Positions 32,552-42,031 of a stretch of DNA of 64,000 nucleotides are shown here, one piece after another. The stretch is from Caulobacteraceae bacterium. Its GTDB lineage: Bacteria; Pseudomonadota; Alphaproteobacteria; Caulobacterales; Caulobacteraceae. The notes beneath the pieces are model-generated. The model did no database searches. It saw only the letters and a list, made by a program, of their open reading frames with translations, and was not told where the DNA came from. The position numbers were made by a program, and so were the translations under genes. The DNA is taken from the NCBI GenBank assembly GCA_003164925.1, contig PLRV01000078.1, forward strand, positions 742 through 64,741. The letters run 5' to 3'. Numbering within the stretch: the stretch's first letter is position 1; each line of letters begins with the position of its first letter.

Positions 32552-34069
32552 TCATCTGAACATGAATTCCGGCGACGACAGGAACAGGGTGTTCCAATCC
32601 TGGGCGGAGGTGGATTGATCGAGCACCGCCTTGGTGGACGCGCCCAGGGCGTCAGATAGGCCCTGGTAGTAAAGCGCGTTCTGAATCAGGGGGAACCCAG
32701 GACGGTCCAGCGCGCCCTGCCCGTCAGGTCTGAACAGGCCAGCGGAGCCCGAACCAATCTGGCGGGCGATCTCGAATCGCACCGCGAGTTGGCCCGGCCC
32801 ATTCCAGGCCGCGGCGATCATGGGATAACCGTCAGGCGTCTCGTGGTTATACAGGCCTTGCGCCATGCGGTTCAGCCAACCCTGGATCGGACCGGTGTTG
32901 AGAATCACCCGGTCGTCATAGGCCAGCCGCACGGCGGAGACGGCGAAGTGCGCCGGATCCTTGAACTTGTGTCCCAAGGAGGCGTCGAACTCGCGCGAGC
33001 GGAACAGGGTTTGCAAAACCTGGGCGATATCGCCGTCGCTGCGCCGGAAGGTTTGCGCCATGCGGTCCACCACCGGGTCGGGCGGCGTATCGCCCAGGAA
33101 GAAAGTGGCGATCTGCAGGGAGATATGGCGCGCCGTGGCCGGTTCGCGCGCGAGAATATCGAGGGCCTGCTCAACCTCGCCGAAACCGGACCCATGGATC
33201 TTGTGGCCGAGAAACACCTTGTCGCCAAAGTCGTGCCGGTTCGGATTGAACTCGAACAGGCCCGCACGAACATAGAGCGGGCGATACTCCGGCTTCATGT
33301 TGGGGGCGTTGGGCGAAAGGTCGACGCCCACGCCCGTCAGGATGCGCGCTAGCTCCTGGACGTCCTGTTGGGTGTAGCCCGAGCCCACGCCCATGGTGTG
33401 AAGCTCCATGATCTCCCGTGCGTAGTTCTCGTTGATGCGCCCCACGGCGTTCTGATCGTTGTCCAGGTAGCGGAGCATCGCCGGATGGCGCAGCGTCGCT
33501 TCCAGAAGGTCGCGGAACCGGCCCAGCGCGCGCGGCCGCAGCGCACGTTCCTCGTAGTCCCCCACCATCGCCCGTATGTCGCGTTTGTAGAGATGCACGT
33601 TGAAGTGATTGAACCAGAACCACGTCATCTGCGCCTGCAGTTGATTGGGCGAATAAAGGTCGCGCAACAGCGACCGGGCCGCCGCTTGGCGTCCAAGGTC
33701 GTTCAAGGCCTGTTGATGGGCCTGTTGCGCCGCCTTCTTCTGATCGGGGTCCGCGATCTGATTGGCGGCCTTGTTCTGGGCGTCCAGGTTCACCACGAGC
33801 GTCGCCATGGGCGTCGTGGAGACGGGCACGGCGTCGATTTCGGCCTGGGCGACGTTCGGCAGACGATCCTCAGAGGCAGGATGCAGCTGCCCGTCCAGCC
33901 AGCGGTCAGGTCCCAGACGGGCGAAATCGGCCATGGCCGATGCGCTCTGGCCCCAAGTAATTCGATTGACCAGCGCGAGGTCGTGAGCGCTGAAGGCGGC
34001 GGCTTGGGCGGGCGCGCCGCCGAGGAGCGCCAGTAGACCGGCGCACGCAAAACTTAGTCTGAGCAGCAT
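32552..34069 (-). CDS. DUF1800 secreted protein
   Basis: A 505-residue DUF1800 protein. The ATG at 34069 gives MLLRLSFACAGLLALLGGAP and a signal peptide ending QAAA; ten more codons are open upstream. Family landmarks are NRITWGQSASAMADFARLGP, the long helical region with MTWFWFNHFNVH, ARILTGVGV, FNPNRHDFGDKVFLG and WNTLFLSSPEFMFR at the end. It heads the DUF1800-DUF1501 operon. Function unknown. Confidence 0.9.
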   Translation of the reverse strand: MLLRLSFACAGLLALLGGAPAQAAAFSAHDLALVNRITWGQSASAMADFARLGPDRWLDGQLHPASEDRLPNVAQAEIDAVPVSTTPMATLVVNLDAQNKAANQIADPDQKKAAQQAHQQALNDLGRQAAARSLLRDLYSPNQLQAQMTWFWFNHFNVHLYKRDIRAMVGDYEERALRPRALGRFRDLLEATLRHPAMLRYLDNDQNAVGRINENYAREIMELHTMGVGSGYTQQDVQELARILTGVGVDLSPNAPNMKPEYRPLYVRAGLFEFNPNRHDFGDKVFLGHKIHGSGFGEVEQALDILAREPATARHISLQIATFFLGDTPPDPVVDRMAQTFRRSDGDIAQVLQTLFRSREFDASLGHKFKDPAHFAVSAVRLAYDDRVILNTGPIQGWLNRMAQGLYNHETPDGYPMIAAAWNGPGQLAVRFEIARQIGSGSAGLFRPDGQGALDRPGFPLIQNALYYQGLSDALGASTKAVLDQSTSAQDWNTLFLSSPEFMFR

Positions 34070-34238
34070 CTGGACCTCATGAGCATCTGACGCACTCACC
34101 CGGGCTATAACGGACGCCAGGGCCGGATGATCCGGTCAGGCGCTGATCGCCGCTGAATGGAGCCTGCCAGACTGCGTGAACGATACTGAACGGAAATCGC
34201 TCTTTCCGTTCATCCACAATTCATCCGATGGGCGCGCC

Positions 34239-35429
34239 TCAGGCGGCGGCGCGGTCCTGCAAGGGCTGTACGATCGCTTCGAACAGTCCGCGCGTGCGCG
34301 GGCATCCTGTCTCCAGCCGGCCGCGAACCCCCCTACACTTGAGGGCCGTCATCGCCTCCAGCGCCGCCCTTTCCACGCCTTTGAGCCGGCCAAGATCGGC
34401 CACGCCGAACGCCGACTGAAGTTGGCGCAGCGCGGACAACAGGCCCCAGGTCGCCTTCAGCTGGCGAGCCAGGGCCGGCGCCAGCCGTCCGCCTTGCGCC
34501 AGCCGGTCCAAAGCCTCGCCGGTGTTGGCCGCCAGGATCGGGGCGCCGTCCCGCGCGCTTGCCAGCTGGAGGGCCTGGGCGATGAACTCAATGTCAACGA
34601 GGCCGCCGGGCCTGTTCTTCAGATCCCATTCGTGCCGCGGCGGTCGCTCCAGGTCGAGCAATGCGCGCATGGCGGCGACCTCCGCGTCAGTATCAATCGT
34701 CCGGCATCGCTCGACGATGGTCTGCCGAGCCAGATGCTCAACAGCCTTGGCCAGTTGCTCGCATCCGGCGACCGCCCGCAGACGGGTGAGCGCCTGAAGC
34801 TCCCACACCCAGGCTTCCTTGCGCAGATAGTGGCTGAGCGCCGAAAGCGGCGTGGCCAGCGGGCCGTCGACGCCGTGCGGCCTCAGGCGAAAATCGACTT
34901 CGCAGGCCGCGCGCCAGTCCGGAGCGCTCACCAGCAGATGGGTCAGGCGCATGGCCAGGCGCCCGAAATAGTCTTGGGCGCGCACTTCCGCCTCGGCGTC
35001 GGTTGGCTCAAACACGAACAGCAGGTCCAGATCCGACCCCAGGGTCATTTCGGCTCCGCCGAACTTGCCCAGCCCAAAAATGGCGTAGCGTCCAGGTGCG
35101 GGCCCATGATCCTGCGCCAATTGGTCCGCCGCGATCGACAGCATGGCCTGTAGGTTGAGGTCGGCTTCAGCGGTCAACAGACGCGCCGCCTCGGCGAAGT
35201 CCAGCTCGCCCGCGCAGATCCGAGCCTTAAAATTCTCGGTGATCTGGCGGTGTCGATCGCGCGCCTCCAGCGCGCGCGCCGTCAGCGCCTCCGCGCAAGG
35301 ATCCGCGTCGGATTCAAAGATGCATTCAAGCCGCCGGCGCCACCGCCGCACCATGGGCGTCGGCGTCGATCCCAGGCCAATGGATTGGCGCGCATGGGTC
35401 CGCGGTGTGAAACGAGCGACGGCGAGCAT
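34239..35429 (-). CDS. GlnE fragment: C-terminal half of glutamine synthetase adenylyltransferase
   Basis: GlnE normally has about 950 residues with two nucleotidyltransferase halves that remove and add AMP on glutamine synthetase. This 396-residue protein carries only one half: the G-G and D-x-D catalytic element FGLGKFGGAEMTLGSDLDLL, then FRLRPHGVDGPLATPLSALS, YLRKEAWVWELQALTRLRAV and RPGGLVDIEFIAQALQLA, all typical of the C-terminal (adenylylating) half. The frame starts at an ATG about 110 residues before the catalytic motif, and nothing resembling the first half lies upstream. It may be a deletion relic or a stand-alone adenylyltransferase. Metal-binding Asp residues look intact. Confidence 0.82.
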   Translation of the reverse strand: MLAVARFTPRTHARQSIGLGSTPTPMVRRWRRRLECIFESDADPCAEALTARALEARDRHRQITENFKARICAGELDFAEAARLLTAEADLNLQAMLSIAADQLAQDHGPAPGRYAIFGLGKFGGAEMTLGSDLDLLFVFEPTDAEAEVRAQDYFGRLAMRLTHLLVSAPDWRAACEVDFRLRPHGVDGPLATPLSALSHYLRKEAWVWELQALTRLRAVAGCEQLAKAVEHLARQTIVERCRTIDTDAEVAAMRALLDLERPPRHEWDLKNRPGGLVDIEFIAQALQLASARDGAPILAANTGEALDRLAQGGRLAPALARQLKATWGLLSALRQLQSAFGVADLGRLKGVERAALEAMTALKCRGVRGRLETGCPRTRGLFEAIVQPLQDRAAA

Positions 35430-35580
35430 GGATAGACCATAAACGCCACCTGTTAAATCTACACATATCTACGTGGTTACTTCATGATGAACTGAAGCGA
35501 CGCCGATATATGTTCGTTAACCGTACCTGCTAAAGCATAGGTAGGATTTTCCGATGGCCGAGCGCGTCTGCGGCCGTCCC

Positions 35581-36630
35581 TTAGGCCACAGCCTTTTGCG
35601 GGGCCATGGAGGCGGCCAGCCGGCTTTCGATAACGCCGTACCAGCCCAGACCCTGATAGGTCTCATAGCCTGGCGTCAGGGCATAGGCGACCAGTCGATC
35701 GCCATCGACCATGTAGCCCCGCTTGGCGCCGTCGGTCTGCAGCAGAAACTGGTCACGCAGCACCCCCGTGTCGTCCGAGGCCGCGATCACTCGATGTTTG
35801 GCGTCGATCAGCAACACCCGGCAGGCTTGCCATTCCTCCTCGGACAGGCCGACGCCCTTGACGACCGCCTGAGCCTGCGGGGCCCAGTCAAAGAAAATCC
35901 CCAGGGCGCCGATGGCCTTCCCGTCCGACTGGCCGCCGCTGCGGATGGCGGTGGCGTAGGTCGCCACGGCGGCTTGATCGAGGGCGGCGTTGGTCTCGAT
36001 ATCGGTCACGGCGAAATCGTCGCCCGACCGCGTGGCCATGGCCTGGCGGAACCATTCGGTCTTCGACACGTCCAACCCGCGGGCGCGGGGATAACGGTTC
36101 GGCCGGCCCGTGGCCACGACACGCCCGGAGGCGTCGGCGATCCAAAGGTCGATATAGACGGTGTAGGATCTGAGAATGGTGTCGAGCCGGCTGCTGGCAT
36201 AGGCGCAGCTGTCCTCGCCGCCGTTCTCGACGGCGTCGACCACGGCGCTGTCGGTGGCCCACCAACGAACGTCGCAGGACCGCTCGTACAGATTGCGATC
36301 AATGATTTCGATGGCGTTCAGCGCCAGATCGCCATAACGCGCGCCCCGGAACTGCTGAACCATGCCGGAACCGGCCTTCTCGAGGCGTTCGATATTGTCC
36401 CCGATGGCGCTCCGCAACTCACGCGAAATACGGCTGATGTCGGACGCCACGATCCCCATTTCCTGGGCCACCACGGAGAAGGCCGCGCCGCTGGATCCCG
36501 CACGGGCCGCTTCGATGCGGGCGTTTATCGCCAGCAGATTGGTCTGGCGCATAACGCTATCGATCAGATCGATCTTCTCCTCGGTGACCCGAGAAACCTC
36601 ATAGGCCAAGTTTAAAATATCGTCCTGCAT
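35581..36630 (-). CDS. Soluble MCP-like protein: short signalling hairpin followed by a cache-type sensor
   Basis: The 349-residue protein begins with part of a methyl-accepting chemotaxis signalling tip: RQTNLLAINARIEAARAG, GAAFSVVAQEMGIVA, DISRISREL. A sensor region follows at about residues 110-340, with cache/PAS-like features: DLWIADASGRVVATGRPNRY, then DVSKTEWFRQAMATRSGDDF and IGALGIFFDWAPQAQAVVKG. There is no membrane helix and the order is reversed relative to normal chemoreceptors, which place the sensor first. The signalling tip is also short. It may be a cytoplasmic chemoreceptor or an adaptor of another signalling complex. No che genes lie nearby. Confidence 0.78.
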   Translation of the reverse strand: MQDDILNLAYEVSRVTEEKIDLIDSVMRQTNLLAINARIEAARAGSSGAAFSVVAQEMGIVASDISRISRELRSAIGDNIERLEKAGSGMVQQFRGARYGDLALNAIEIIDRNLYERSCDVRWWATDSAVVDAVENGGEDSCAYASSRLDTILRSYTVYIDLWIADASGRVVATGRPNRYPRARGLDVSKTEWFRQAMATRSGDDFAVTDIETNAALDQAAVATYATAIRSGGQSDGKAIGALGIFFDWAPQAQAVVKGVGLSEEEWQACRVLLIDAKHRVIAASDDTGVLRDQFLLQTDGAKRGYMVDGDRLVAYALTPGYETYQGLGWYGVIESRLAASMAPQKAVA

Positions 36631-37033
36631 GGCCCAGACTGGGGTCCCCGTGGGTAAGCGGCCCTCACAAGGGCCAAAGGCGTTCGTTTGGATTTAGCCT
36701 TATCGCGTAAGGCGAGCAATGGTTGTCCACCACCGTTCGGCGAAGGCTGTCTACCGCCATTGGGCGCGAGGGCGCGCCCTCGCTCGCGTAAGACTCGGCG
36801 GCGACCATGTCGCGATGTGTTTCGCACAAGGATTGGGCAACCCAGCAACGAGTCGCCGAGCCAAGCCGGACGTTCGATACGCCGGCCCCAATCCTGTAGG
36901 GCTAAGGGATTCAAGGTCTCTTATTACCGAAAAACCCGCTTCGCGCCGAGGCGTAGCGGGTTATCGCATGACGCTCAAAAGCGCCCGATAGAAGCATCGG
37001 CCGAGGCCTGCGCCTCGGCCTTCGCAAAGGACC
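36631..37033. other. Intergenic region with hairpins
   Basis: About 400 bp with no supported gene. Hairpins seen are GGCCGAGGC/GCCTCGGCC (36999-37020), AACCCGCT/AGCGGGTT (36933-36962) and the palindrome GCGAGGGCGCGCCCTCGC near 36770. The first lies just past the MFS gene stop and may end its transcript. Confidence 0.5.
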
Positions 37034-37768
37034 TTAGCGCTTGAGACCGACCGGCGCGTCCAAGGAGGACACCAGACGCAGGCCGCGTCGTTCCCCGGCA
37101 GGCAGGGGCAGTCGCAGGTCGACGAACAGCGCCACCATGTTGACCGGAATGGCGAGAACGAAGGGATAGCGCCATCCCCACGCCAGGAAGTCCGGTCCCT
37201 GAAGCACCGCAGCCAGTGCGCCCAAGATACCGGCCGCCGCCGTCAGTCCCAGCAGCACGCCGAGCGTCAGCCCCAGGGCGCGACCGCCACCATTGACTGA
37301 AACCAGTCCCCGGCGCGCCAGGGCGCCCATCGCCAGACCCTGGCCAAGGCGGCACGCGATCAGCAGGCACGGCGCCAGGACGGCATGACCTTCGCCCGGC
37401 ATGAAGGCGACGGCCGCCGTCGAAATGCCCAGCAGAACGCGCGCACCGGCAAGCTGCACCGCCGAACCGGCGCCGCCCTCGCGGACAAAGCAGCGGGCGG
37501 CCACGGCCATGACGGGATAGGCCAAGAGCCAGATGGCGAGGCTCGCGGCCAGCGCGGTGGCCGGCGCCCAACTTTGGAAAATCGTCTGCGGGAAAACCGC
37601 GATCGCCAATATGGCCCAGACAAAGCCGTCAAGCGTTTGCGGCAGATTGCTGAGCCCTAAGGCGACGCCGTTGTCCATCGCAACAGCCGACATGGGCCGT
37701 CGCCCGATCCGTTGCTTCGCCTGCCTATCGCTACGCAAAGCAGACGGCCAAGCATACACGTGGCTCAT
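37034..37768 (-). CDS. Half-size MFS-type membrane protein
   Basis: A 244-residue membrane protein with about six hydrophobic helices (for example GFVWAILAIAVFPQTIFQSW, VLLGISTAAVAFMPG, LTLGVLLGLTAAAGILGALA), matching the first half of a major facilitator superfamily carrier. RLGQGLAMGALARRG and AWGWRYPFVLAIPVNM resemble MHS-type loops, and WRYPF is a hallmark of that group. The usual second six helices are absent; the frame stops soon after helix six. The start could be the ATG giving MSAVAMDNGVALGLSNLPQT. It is divergent from the cyo operon, where related MFS genes are often found. It may be degenerate or may dimerise. Confidence 0.65.
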   Translation of the reverse strand: MSHVYAWPSALRSDRQAKQRIGRRPMSAVAMDNGVALGLSNLPQTLDGFVWAILAIAVFPQTIFQSWAPATALAASLAIWLLAYPVMAVAARCFVREGGAGSAVQLAGARVLLGISTAAVAFMPGEGHAVLAPCLLIACRLGQGLAMGALARRGLVSVNGGGRALGLTLGVLLGLTAAAGILGALAAVLQGPDFLAWGWRYPFVLAIPVNMVALFVDLRLPLPAGERRGLRLVSSLDAPVGLKR

Positions 37769-38040
37769 CCCGTTCCTCCGTTTCCTTACCCTGTCGCCGC
37801 TAAAGCGGTCTTGCCCGTGAGCATGCCTCAGCTAGCGGAACGCGCAACTGTTATCTTGAGGGGCGCATGCTTTGTTATTCAGCGCCCGACCCTGGTTCAG
37901 CGTACTTCCCAGGCATTGGTTGCAGTGAGTTGCGCCTTGGACAAACGGTCCAATGGCGCCGCAGCCGCACACATCTTATTGCAGCGCAAAAATACGTGTC
38001 TCTCGAAAAATGGTTTGGGATCGTGCGGCTTATCAGAGCG

Positions 38041-38991
38041 ATGTTAGGCGCCTGCCTTCTTAGTGGATTGGCAGGATGTAAGATGGTTGTGATGAACCCA
38101 TCGGGGGATATCGCATTGCAGCAACGCGACCTTGTGTTGCTATCTACGGGCCTGATGCTGTTAATTATTGTTCCAGTTATCGGCCTAACCTTGTTTATTG
38201 CCTGGAAATACAGGGAATCCAATACGGCCGCGCCGTATGATCCTGAATGGCATCATTCGACTCGCCTTGAATTCGCGGTGTGGGGGGCTCCCCTGGCGAT
38301 CATCATGGTGCTGGGCGCGGTGACGTGGGTCACCTGCCACACGCTGGATCCCTATCGCTCGTTGTCGCGCCTGGGACCCAATCGCCCGATCCCCGCCGGG
38401 GTCAAACCCCTCGAAGTGGACGTCGTCGCGCTCGATTGGAAATGGCTTTTCATCTATCCGGAGCTCGGCGTGGCCTCGGTGAACGAGCTGGCCGCGCCGG
38501 TCGACCGCCCGCTCGCCTTCAAGATCACCGCCTCCACGGTGATGAACTCCCTGGCCATGCCGGCCATCGCCGGCCAGATCTACGCCATGCCCGGCATGCA
38601 GACGCAGCTACACGCCGTGATCAACCAGCCCGGCGTTTATGACGGCTTCTCGGGCAACTACAGCGGCGCGGGCTTCTCGGGCATGCGCTTCAAGGTCAGG
38701 GGCCTGTCCGACGCCGACTTCGCCACTTGGGCGGCCAACGCCCGCGCCGGCGACGCCCGGCTCACGCGGGAGGCCTATGTCGGCCTAACCCAGCCTAGCC
38801 AAAATCAGCCGGTCAGCTACTTCGCCAGCGTGGACCCAGGCCTGTTCCTGGACATCGTCGACCAGTGCGCTGCGTCCGGAGACGGATGCAAGCGCGGCGA
38901 CGCGATGCACGCCGCCATGAAACTGGCTGTCGCCGAGAAGGTCCTTTGCGGGCCGGACGGCAAGCCCCTGCCGCCGCGCCAGACGCGTTAA
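38041..38991 (+). CDS. cyoA: Cytochrome bo3-type quinol oxidase subunit II
   Basis: Subunit II of a heme-copper quinol oxidase. The ATG at 38041 gives a lipoprotein signal with lipobox LSGLAGC, followed by two membrane helices (LLSTGLMLLIIVPVIGLTLF and FAVWGAPLAIIMVLGAVTWV). The periplasmic cupredoxin domain has VVALDWKWLFIYPELGVASV, NSLAMPAIAGQIYAMPGMQT and SGNYSGAGFSGMRFKV. The Cu-A ligand set of cytochrome c oxidases is missing, which marks a quinol oxidase. The frame is open for 58 more codons upstream without a leader-like sequence. It is the first gene of the cyoABCD-surf1-regB-regA operon. Confidence 0.94.
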   Translation: MLGACLLSGLAGCKMVVMNPSGDIALQQRDLVLLSTGLMLLIIVPVIGLTLFIAWKYRESNTAAPYDPEWHHSTRLEFAVWGAPLAIIMVLGAVTWVTCHTLDPYRSLSRLGPNRPIPAGVKPLEVDVVALDWKWLFIYPELGVASVNELAAPVDRPLAFKITASTVMNSLAMPAIAGQIYAMPGMQTQLHAVINQPGVYDGFSGNYSGAGFSGMRFKVRGLSDADFATWAANARAGDARLTREAYVGLTQPSQNQPVSYFASVDPGLFLDIVDQCAASGDGCKRGDAMHAAMKLAVAEKVLCGPDGKPLPPRQTR

Positions 38992-39027
38992 GCGACGCCC
39001 CAACAGACATCATTGCCGAGTTGACCG

Positions 39028-41031
39028 ATGCCAACCACTGCCGAACTCATCAAGTTCATATTCGGGCGCCTAACAATAGACGCCCTGCCGCTCGATGAGC
39101 CCATCATCATGGGCACCTTCGTCATGGTGGCGCTGGGGGGACTCACGGTCGCGGGCCTGATCACCCGCTTCAAGCTGTGGGGCTATCTCTGGAAAGAGTG
39201 GTTCACCAGCATCGATCACAAGAAGATCGGCGTGATGTACATCGTTCTGGGCGTCGTCATGCTGCTGCGCGGCTTCGCCGACGCCTTGATGATGCGTGCG
39301 CAGCAGGCCATGTCGTTCGGCTCTTCGCACGGCTATCTGCCCCCGTCGCACTACGACCAGGTATTCTCCGCCCACGGCGTGATCATGATCTTCTTCGTGG
39401 CCATGCCCCTGGTGGTCGGCCTGATGAACCTGGTCGTGCCGCTGCAGATCGGCGCGCGCGATGTGTCCTTCCCGTTCCTGAACAATTTCAGCTTCTGGAT
39501 GACCGTGGGGGGCGCAGTCATCGTCATGATGTCGCTGTTCATCGGCAACTTCGCCCGCACCGGCTGGCTGGCCTATCCGCCCCTGTCGGGCATAGGCGCC
39601 AGCCCTGACGTGGGAGTGGACTACTACATATGGGGGCTGCAGGTGGCCGGGATTGGCACCCTGCTGTCCGGAGTCAATCTGGTCATCACCATCATCAAGA
39701 TGCGCGCGCCGGGCATGACCCTGATGAGGATGCCGATCTTCACCTGGACCGCGCTGTGCACCAACATCCTGATCGTGGCCAGCTTCCCGGTGCTGACCGT
39801 GGTTCTGGCCCTACTGTCGCTCGACCGCTACGTGGGCGCGCATTTCTTCACGAACACCCTTGGGGGCGACCCGATGATGTACGTGAACCTGATCTGGATC
39901 TGGGGCCACCCGGAGGTCTACATCCTGATCCTGCCCGCCTTCGGCGTGTTCTCCGAGGTGGTCTCCACCTTCAGCGGCAAGCGCCTGTTCGGCTACACCT
40001 CGATGGTCTACGCCACGGTGGCGATCACCGTACTGGCCTATGTGGTGTGGCTGCACCACTTCTTCACCATGGGCGCGGGCGCCGACGTGAACGCCTTCTT
40101 TGGCATCACCACCATGATCATCTCCATCCCCACGGGGGCGAAGATCTTCAACTGGCTTTTCACCATGTACCGCGGGCGCGTGCGGTTCGAGCTGCCGATG
40201 CTGTGGACCCTGGGCTTCATGGTCACCTTCGTGATCGGCGGCATGACCGGCGTGCTGCTGGCGGTGCCTTCGGCCGACTTCGTGCTGCACAACAGCCTGT
40301 TCCTGATAGCCCACTTCCATAATGTGATCATCGGCGGCGTTGTCTTCGGCATGTTCGCCGGCATCAACTACTGGTTCCCCAAGGCCTTCGGCTTCAAGCT
40401 CGAACCCTTCTGGGGCAAGGTGTCGTTCTGGTGCTGGCTCGTTGGCTTCTACCTAGCCTTCATGCCGCTCTACGTGCTCGGCCTGATGGGCGTGACCCGC
40501 CGCCTCAGCCATTTCGACGATATGTCCCTGCGGCCCTGGTTCCTCATCGCGGCCCTGGGCGCGGGCGTGATCCTGGTGGGCATCCTGGCCTTCCTGGCGC
40601 AGATCGCAGTCAGCATCATGAAGCGCGAAGAGCTGCGCGACCTGACGGGCGATCCATGGAACGGCCGCACTCTGGAGTGGTCGACCTCCTCGCCTCCCCC
40701 GGCCTATAACTTCGCCTTCACCCCCGTCGTGCACCAGCAGGACGCCTGGTGGGACATGAAAACCCACGGCTATCAACGGCCGGTGGCGGGTTTCATCCCC
40801 ATCCACATGCCGCGCAATACCGGCGCGGGCTTGGTTCTGGCCGGCTTCGCCACCGCGTGCGGCATCGGCATGGTCTGGCACATGTGGTGGCTGGCGGCGC
40901 TGGGCCTGTTCGTCGTGATCGGCGGCGCCATCGTCCACAGCTTCAACGAAGACCGTGACTTCCATATCCCCGCGTCCGACGTGATCGCGGTGGAAGGCGA
41001 GCGCACGGAAGCCCTGAGGAACGTCGCATGA
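39028..41031 (+). CDS. cyoB: Cytochrome bo3-type quinol oxidase subunit I
   Basis: The catalytic, proton-pumping subunit with fifteen membrane helices (667 residues). Ligands and channel residues are visible: the low-spin heme His in [14 protein letters not shown], the Cu-B/Tyr element [15 protein letters not shown] with the proton-channel Glu, the His pair in [11 protein letters not shown], and [13 protein letters not shown] with the heme ligands. The D-channel region [11 protein letters not shown] is also present. Its stop overlaps the start of cyoC by 4 nt (ATGA). Confidence 0.97.
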   Translation: MPTTAELIKFIFGRLTIDALPLDEPIIMGTFVMVALGGLTVAGLITRFKLWGYLWKEWFTSIDHKKIGVMYIVLGVVMLLRGFADALMMRAQQAMSFGSSHGYLPPSHYDQVFSAHGVIMIFFVAMPLVVGLMNLVVPLQIGARDVSFPFLNNFSFWMTVGGAVIVMMSLFIGNFARTGWLAYPPLSGIGASPDVGVDYYIWGLQVAGIGTLLSGVNLVITIIKMRAPGMTLMRMPIFTWTALCTNILIVASFPVLTVVLALLSLDRYVGAHFFTNTLGGDPMMYVNLIWIWGHPEVYILILPAFGVFSEVVSTFSGKRLFGYTSMVYATVAITVLAYVVWLHHFFTMGAGADVNAFFGITTMIISIPTGAKIFNWLFTMYRGRVRFELPMLWTLGFMVTFVIGGMTGVLLAVPSADFVLHNSLFLIAHFHNVIIGGVVFGMFAGINYWFPKAFGFKLEPFWGKVSFWCWLVGFYLAFMPLYVLGLMGVTRRLSHFDDMSLRPWFLIAALGAGVILVGILAFLAQIAVSIMKREELRDLTGDPWNGRTLEWSTSSPPPAYNFAFTPVVHQQDAWWDMKTHGYQRPVAGFIPIHMPRNTGAGLVLAGFATACGIGMVWHMWWLAALGLFVVIGGAIVHSFNEDRDFHIPASDVIAVEGERTEALRNVA

Positions 41032-41657
41032 GCAAAGCCCATAGCTCGGCGGTCCACACCCCATCGGATCGCCTCACCTTCCACCTGGCCGAGGAGCACC
41101 ATCCGGAGAGCAGCACCCTTTTGGGGTTCTGGATCTACCTGATGAGCGACTGCCTGCTGTTCGCGGGCTTGTTCGCCACCTATGGCGTGCTCGGCCGCGC
41201 CTACGCCGGCGGCCCGACCGGCGCGGAGCTGTTCGACCTGCCCACCGTGGCGTTGAACACCGCATTCCTGCTGTGTTCGTCGATCACCTACGGCATGGCG
41301 ATGATCGCCGTGCAGGAAGAACGCAAGCAGCAGACGCTCATGTGGCTGGGGATCACCGGCCTGTTCGGCCTCGGCTTCATCGGCCTCGAGCTGAAGGAGT
41401 TCACCCACCTGATCCTGGAAGGCAACGGCCCGCAGCGCAGCGCCTTCCTGTCCAGCTTCTTCACCCTGGTCGGCACCCACGGGCTGCACGTGACCTGCGG
41501 CATCATCTGGCTGGTCACCCTGATGACCCAGGTGTCCCGCCGCGGCCTCAACGCCGTCACCAAGCGCCGCCTGATGTGCCTCAGTCTGTTCTGGCACTTC
41601 CTCGACGTGATCTGGATCGGGGTGTTTTCCTTTGTCTATCTGATCGGAGCCATGTGA
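41028..41657 (+). CDS. cyoC: Cytochrome bo3-type quinol oxidase subunit III
   Basis: A 209-residue membrane subunit with five helices. The N-terminal [20 protein letters not shown] is typical of bo3 subunit III, and the end [20 protein letters not shown] is the standard heme-copper subunit III ending. It overlaps cyoB by 4 nt and cyoD by 1 nt, so translation is likely coupled. Confidence 0.96.
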   Translation: MSKAHSSAVHTPSDRLTFHLAEEHHPESSTLLGFWIYLMSDCLLFAGLFATYGVLGRAYAGGPTGAELFDLPTVALNTAFLLCSSITYGMAMIAVQEERKQQTLMWLGITGLFGLGFIGLELKEFTHLILEGNGPQRSAFLSSFFTLVGTHGLHVTCGIIWLVTLMTQVSRRGLNAVTKRRLMCLSLFWHFLDVIWIGVFSFVYLIGAM

Positions 41658-42031
41658 TGGGCGAACATGCGACGGCGCACGCGGACCACGGTGGCGGCGG
41701 ATTTCATGTCACCCGCAAGGATTATGTGACGGGCTTCCTGCTGGCGGGCGCCCTCACGGCTATCCCGTTCTGGCTGGTCATGACCCATGCGGTGACCAAT
41801 CCGACGGTTCTGGGCTTCGTGGTCATGATCCTGGCGGCGGTGCAGGTGGTGGTCCACATGATCTACTTCCTGCATATGAACAGCAAATCCGAGCAAGGCT
41901 GGACCCTGTTGGCCCTTCTGTTCACGGGCCTGCTTCTGGGGATCGTCCTGAGCGGCTCTATGTGGGTGATGCACCACCTGCAAACCAACATGATGCCTGT
42001 ATCCGCGGAGCAAATGCGGCAGGCGCCATGA
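41657..42031 (+). CDS. cyoD: Cytochrome bo3-type quinol oxidase subunit IV
   Basis: A 124-residue protein with a His-rich N-terminus and three helices. YVTGFLLAGALTAIPFWLVM and VQVVVHMIYFLHMNSKSEQG match subunit IV of bo3 oxidases, thought to aid assembly of the Cu-B centre. It overlaps cyoC by 1 nt and surf1 by 4 nt. Confidence 0.94.
   Translation: MGEHATAHADHGGGGFHVTRKDYVTGFLLAGALTAIPFWLVMTHAVTNPTVLGFVVMILAAVQVVVHMIYFLHMNSKSEQGWTLLALLFTGLLLGIVLSGSMWVMHHLQTNMMPVSAEQMRQAP

Noticed and set aside
36975-37571. Alternative frame over the MFS-like gene as a frameshifted second half
   Set aside because: Its translation is Gly/Arg-rich and non-hydrophobic, so it does not supply the missing MFS helices.
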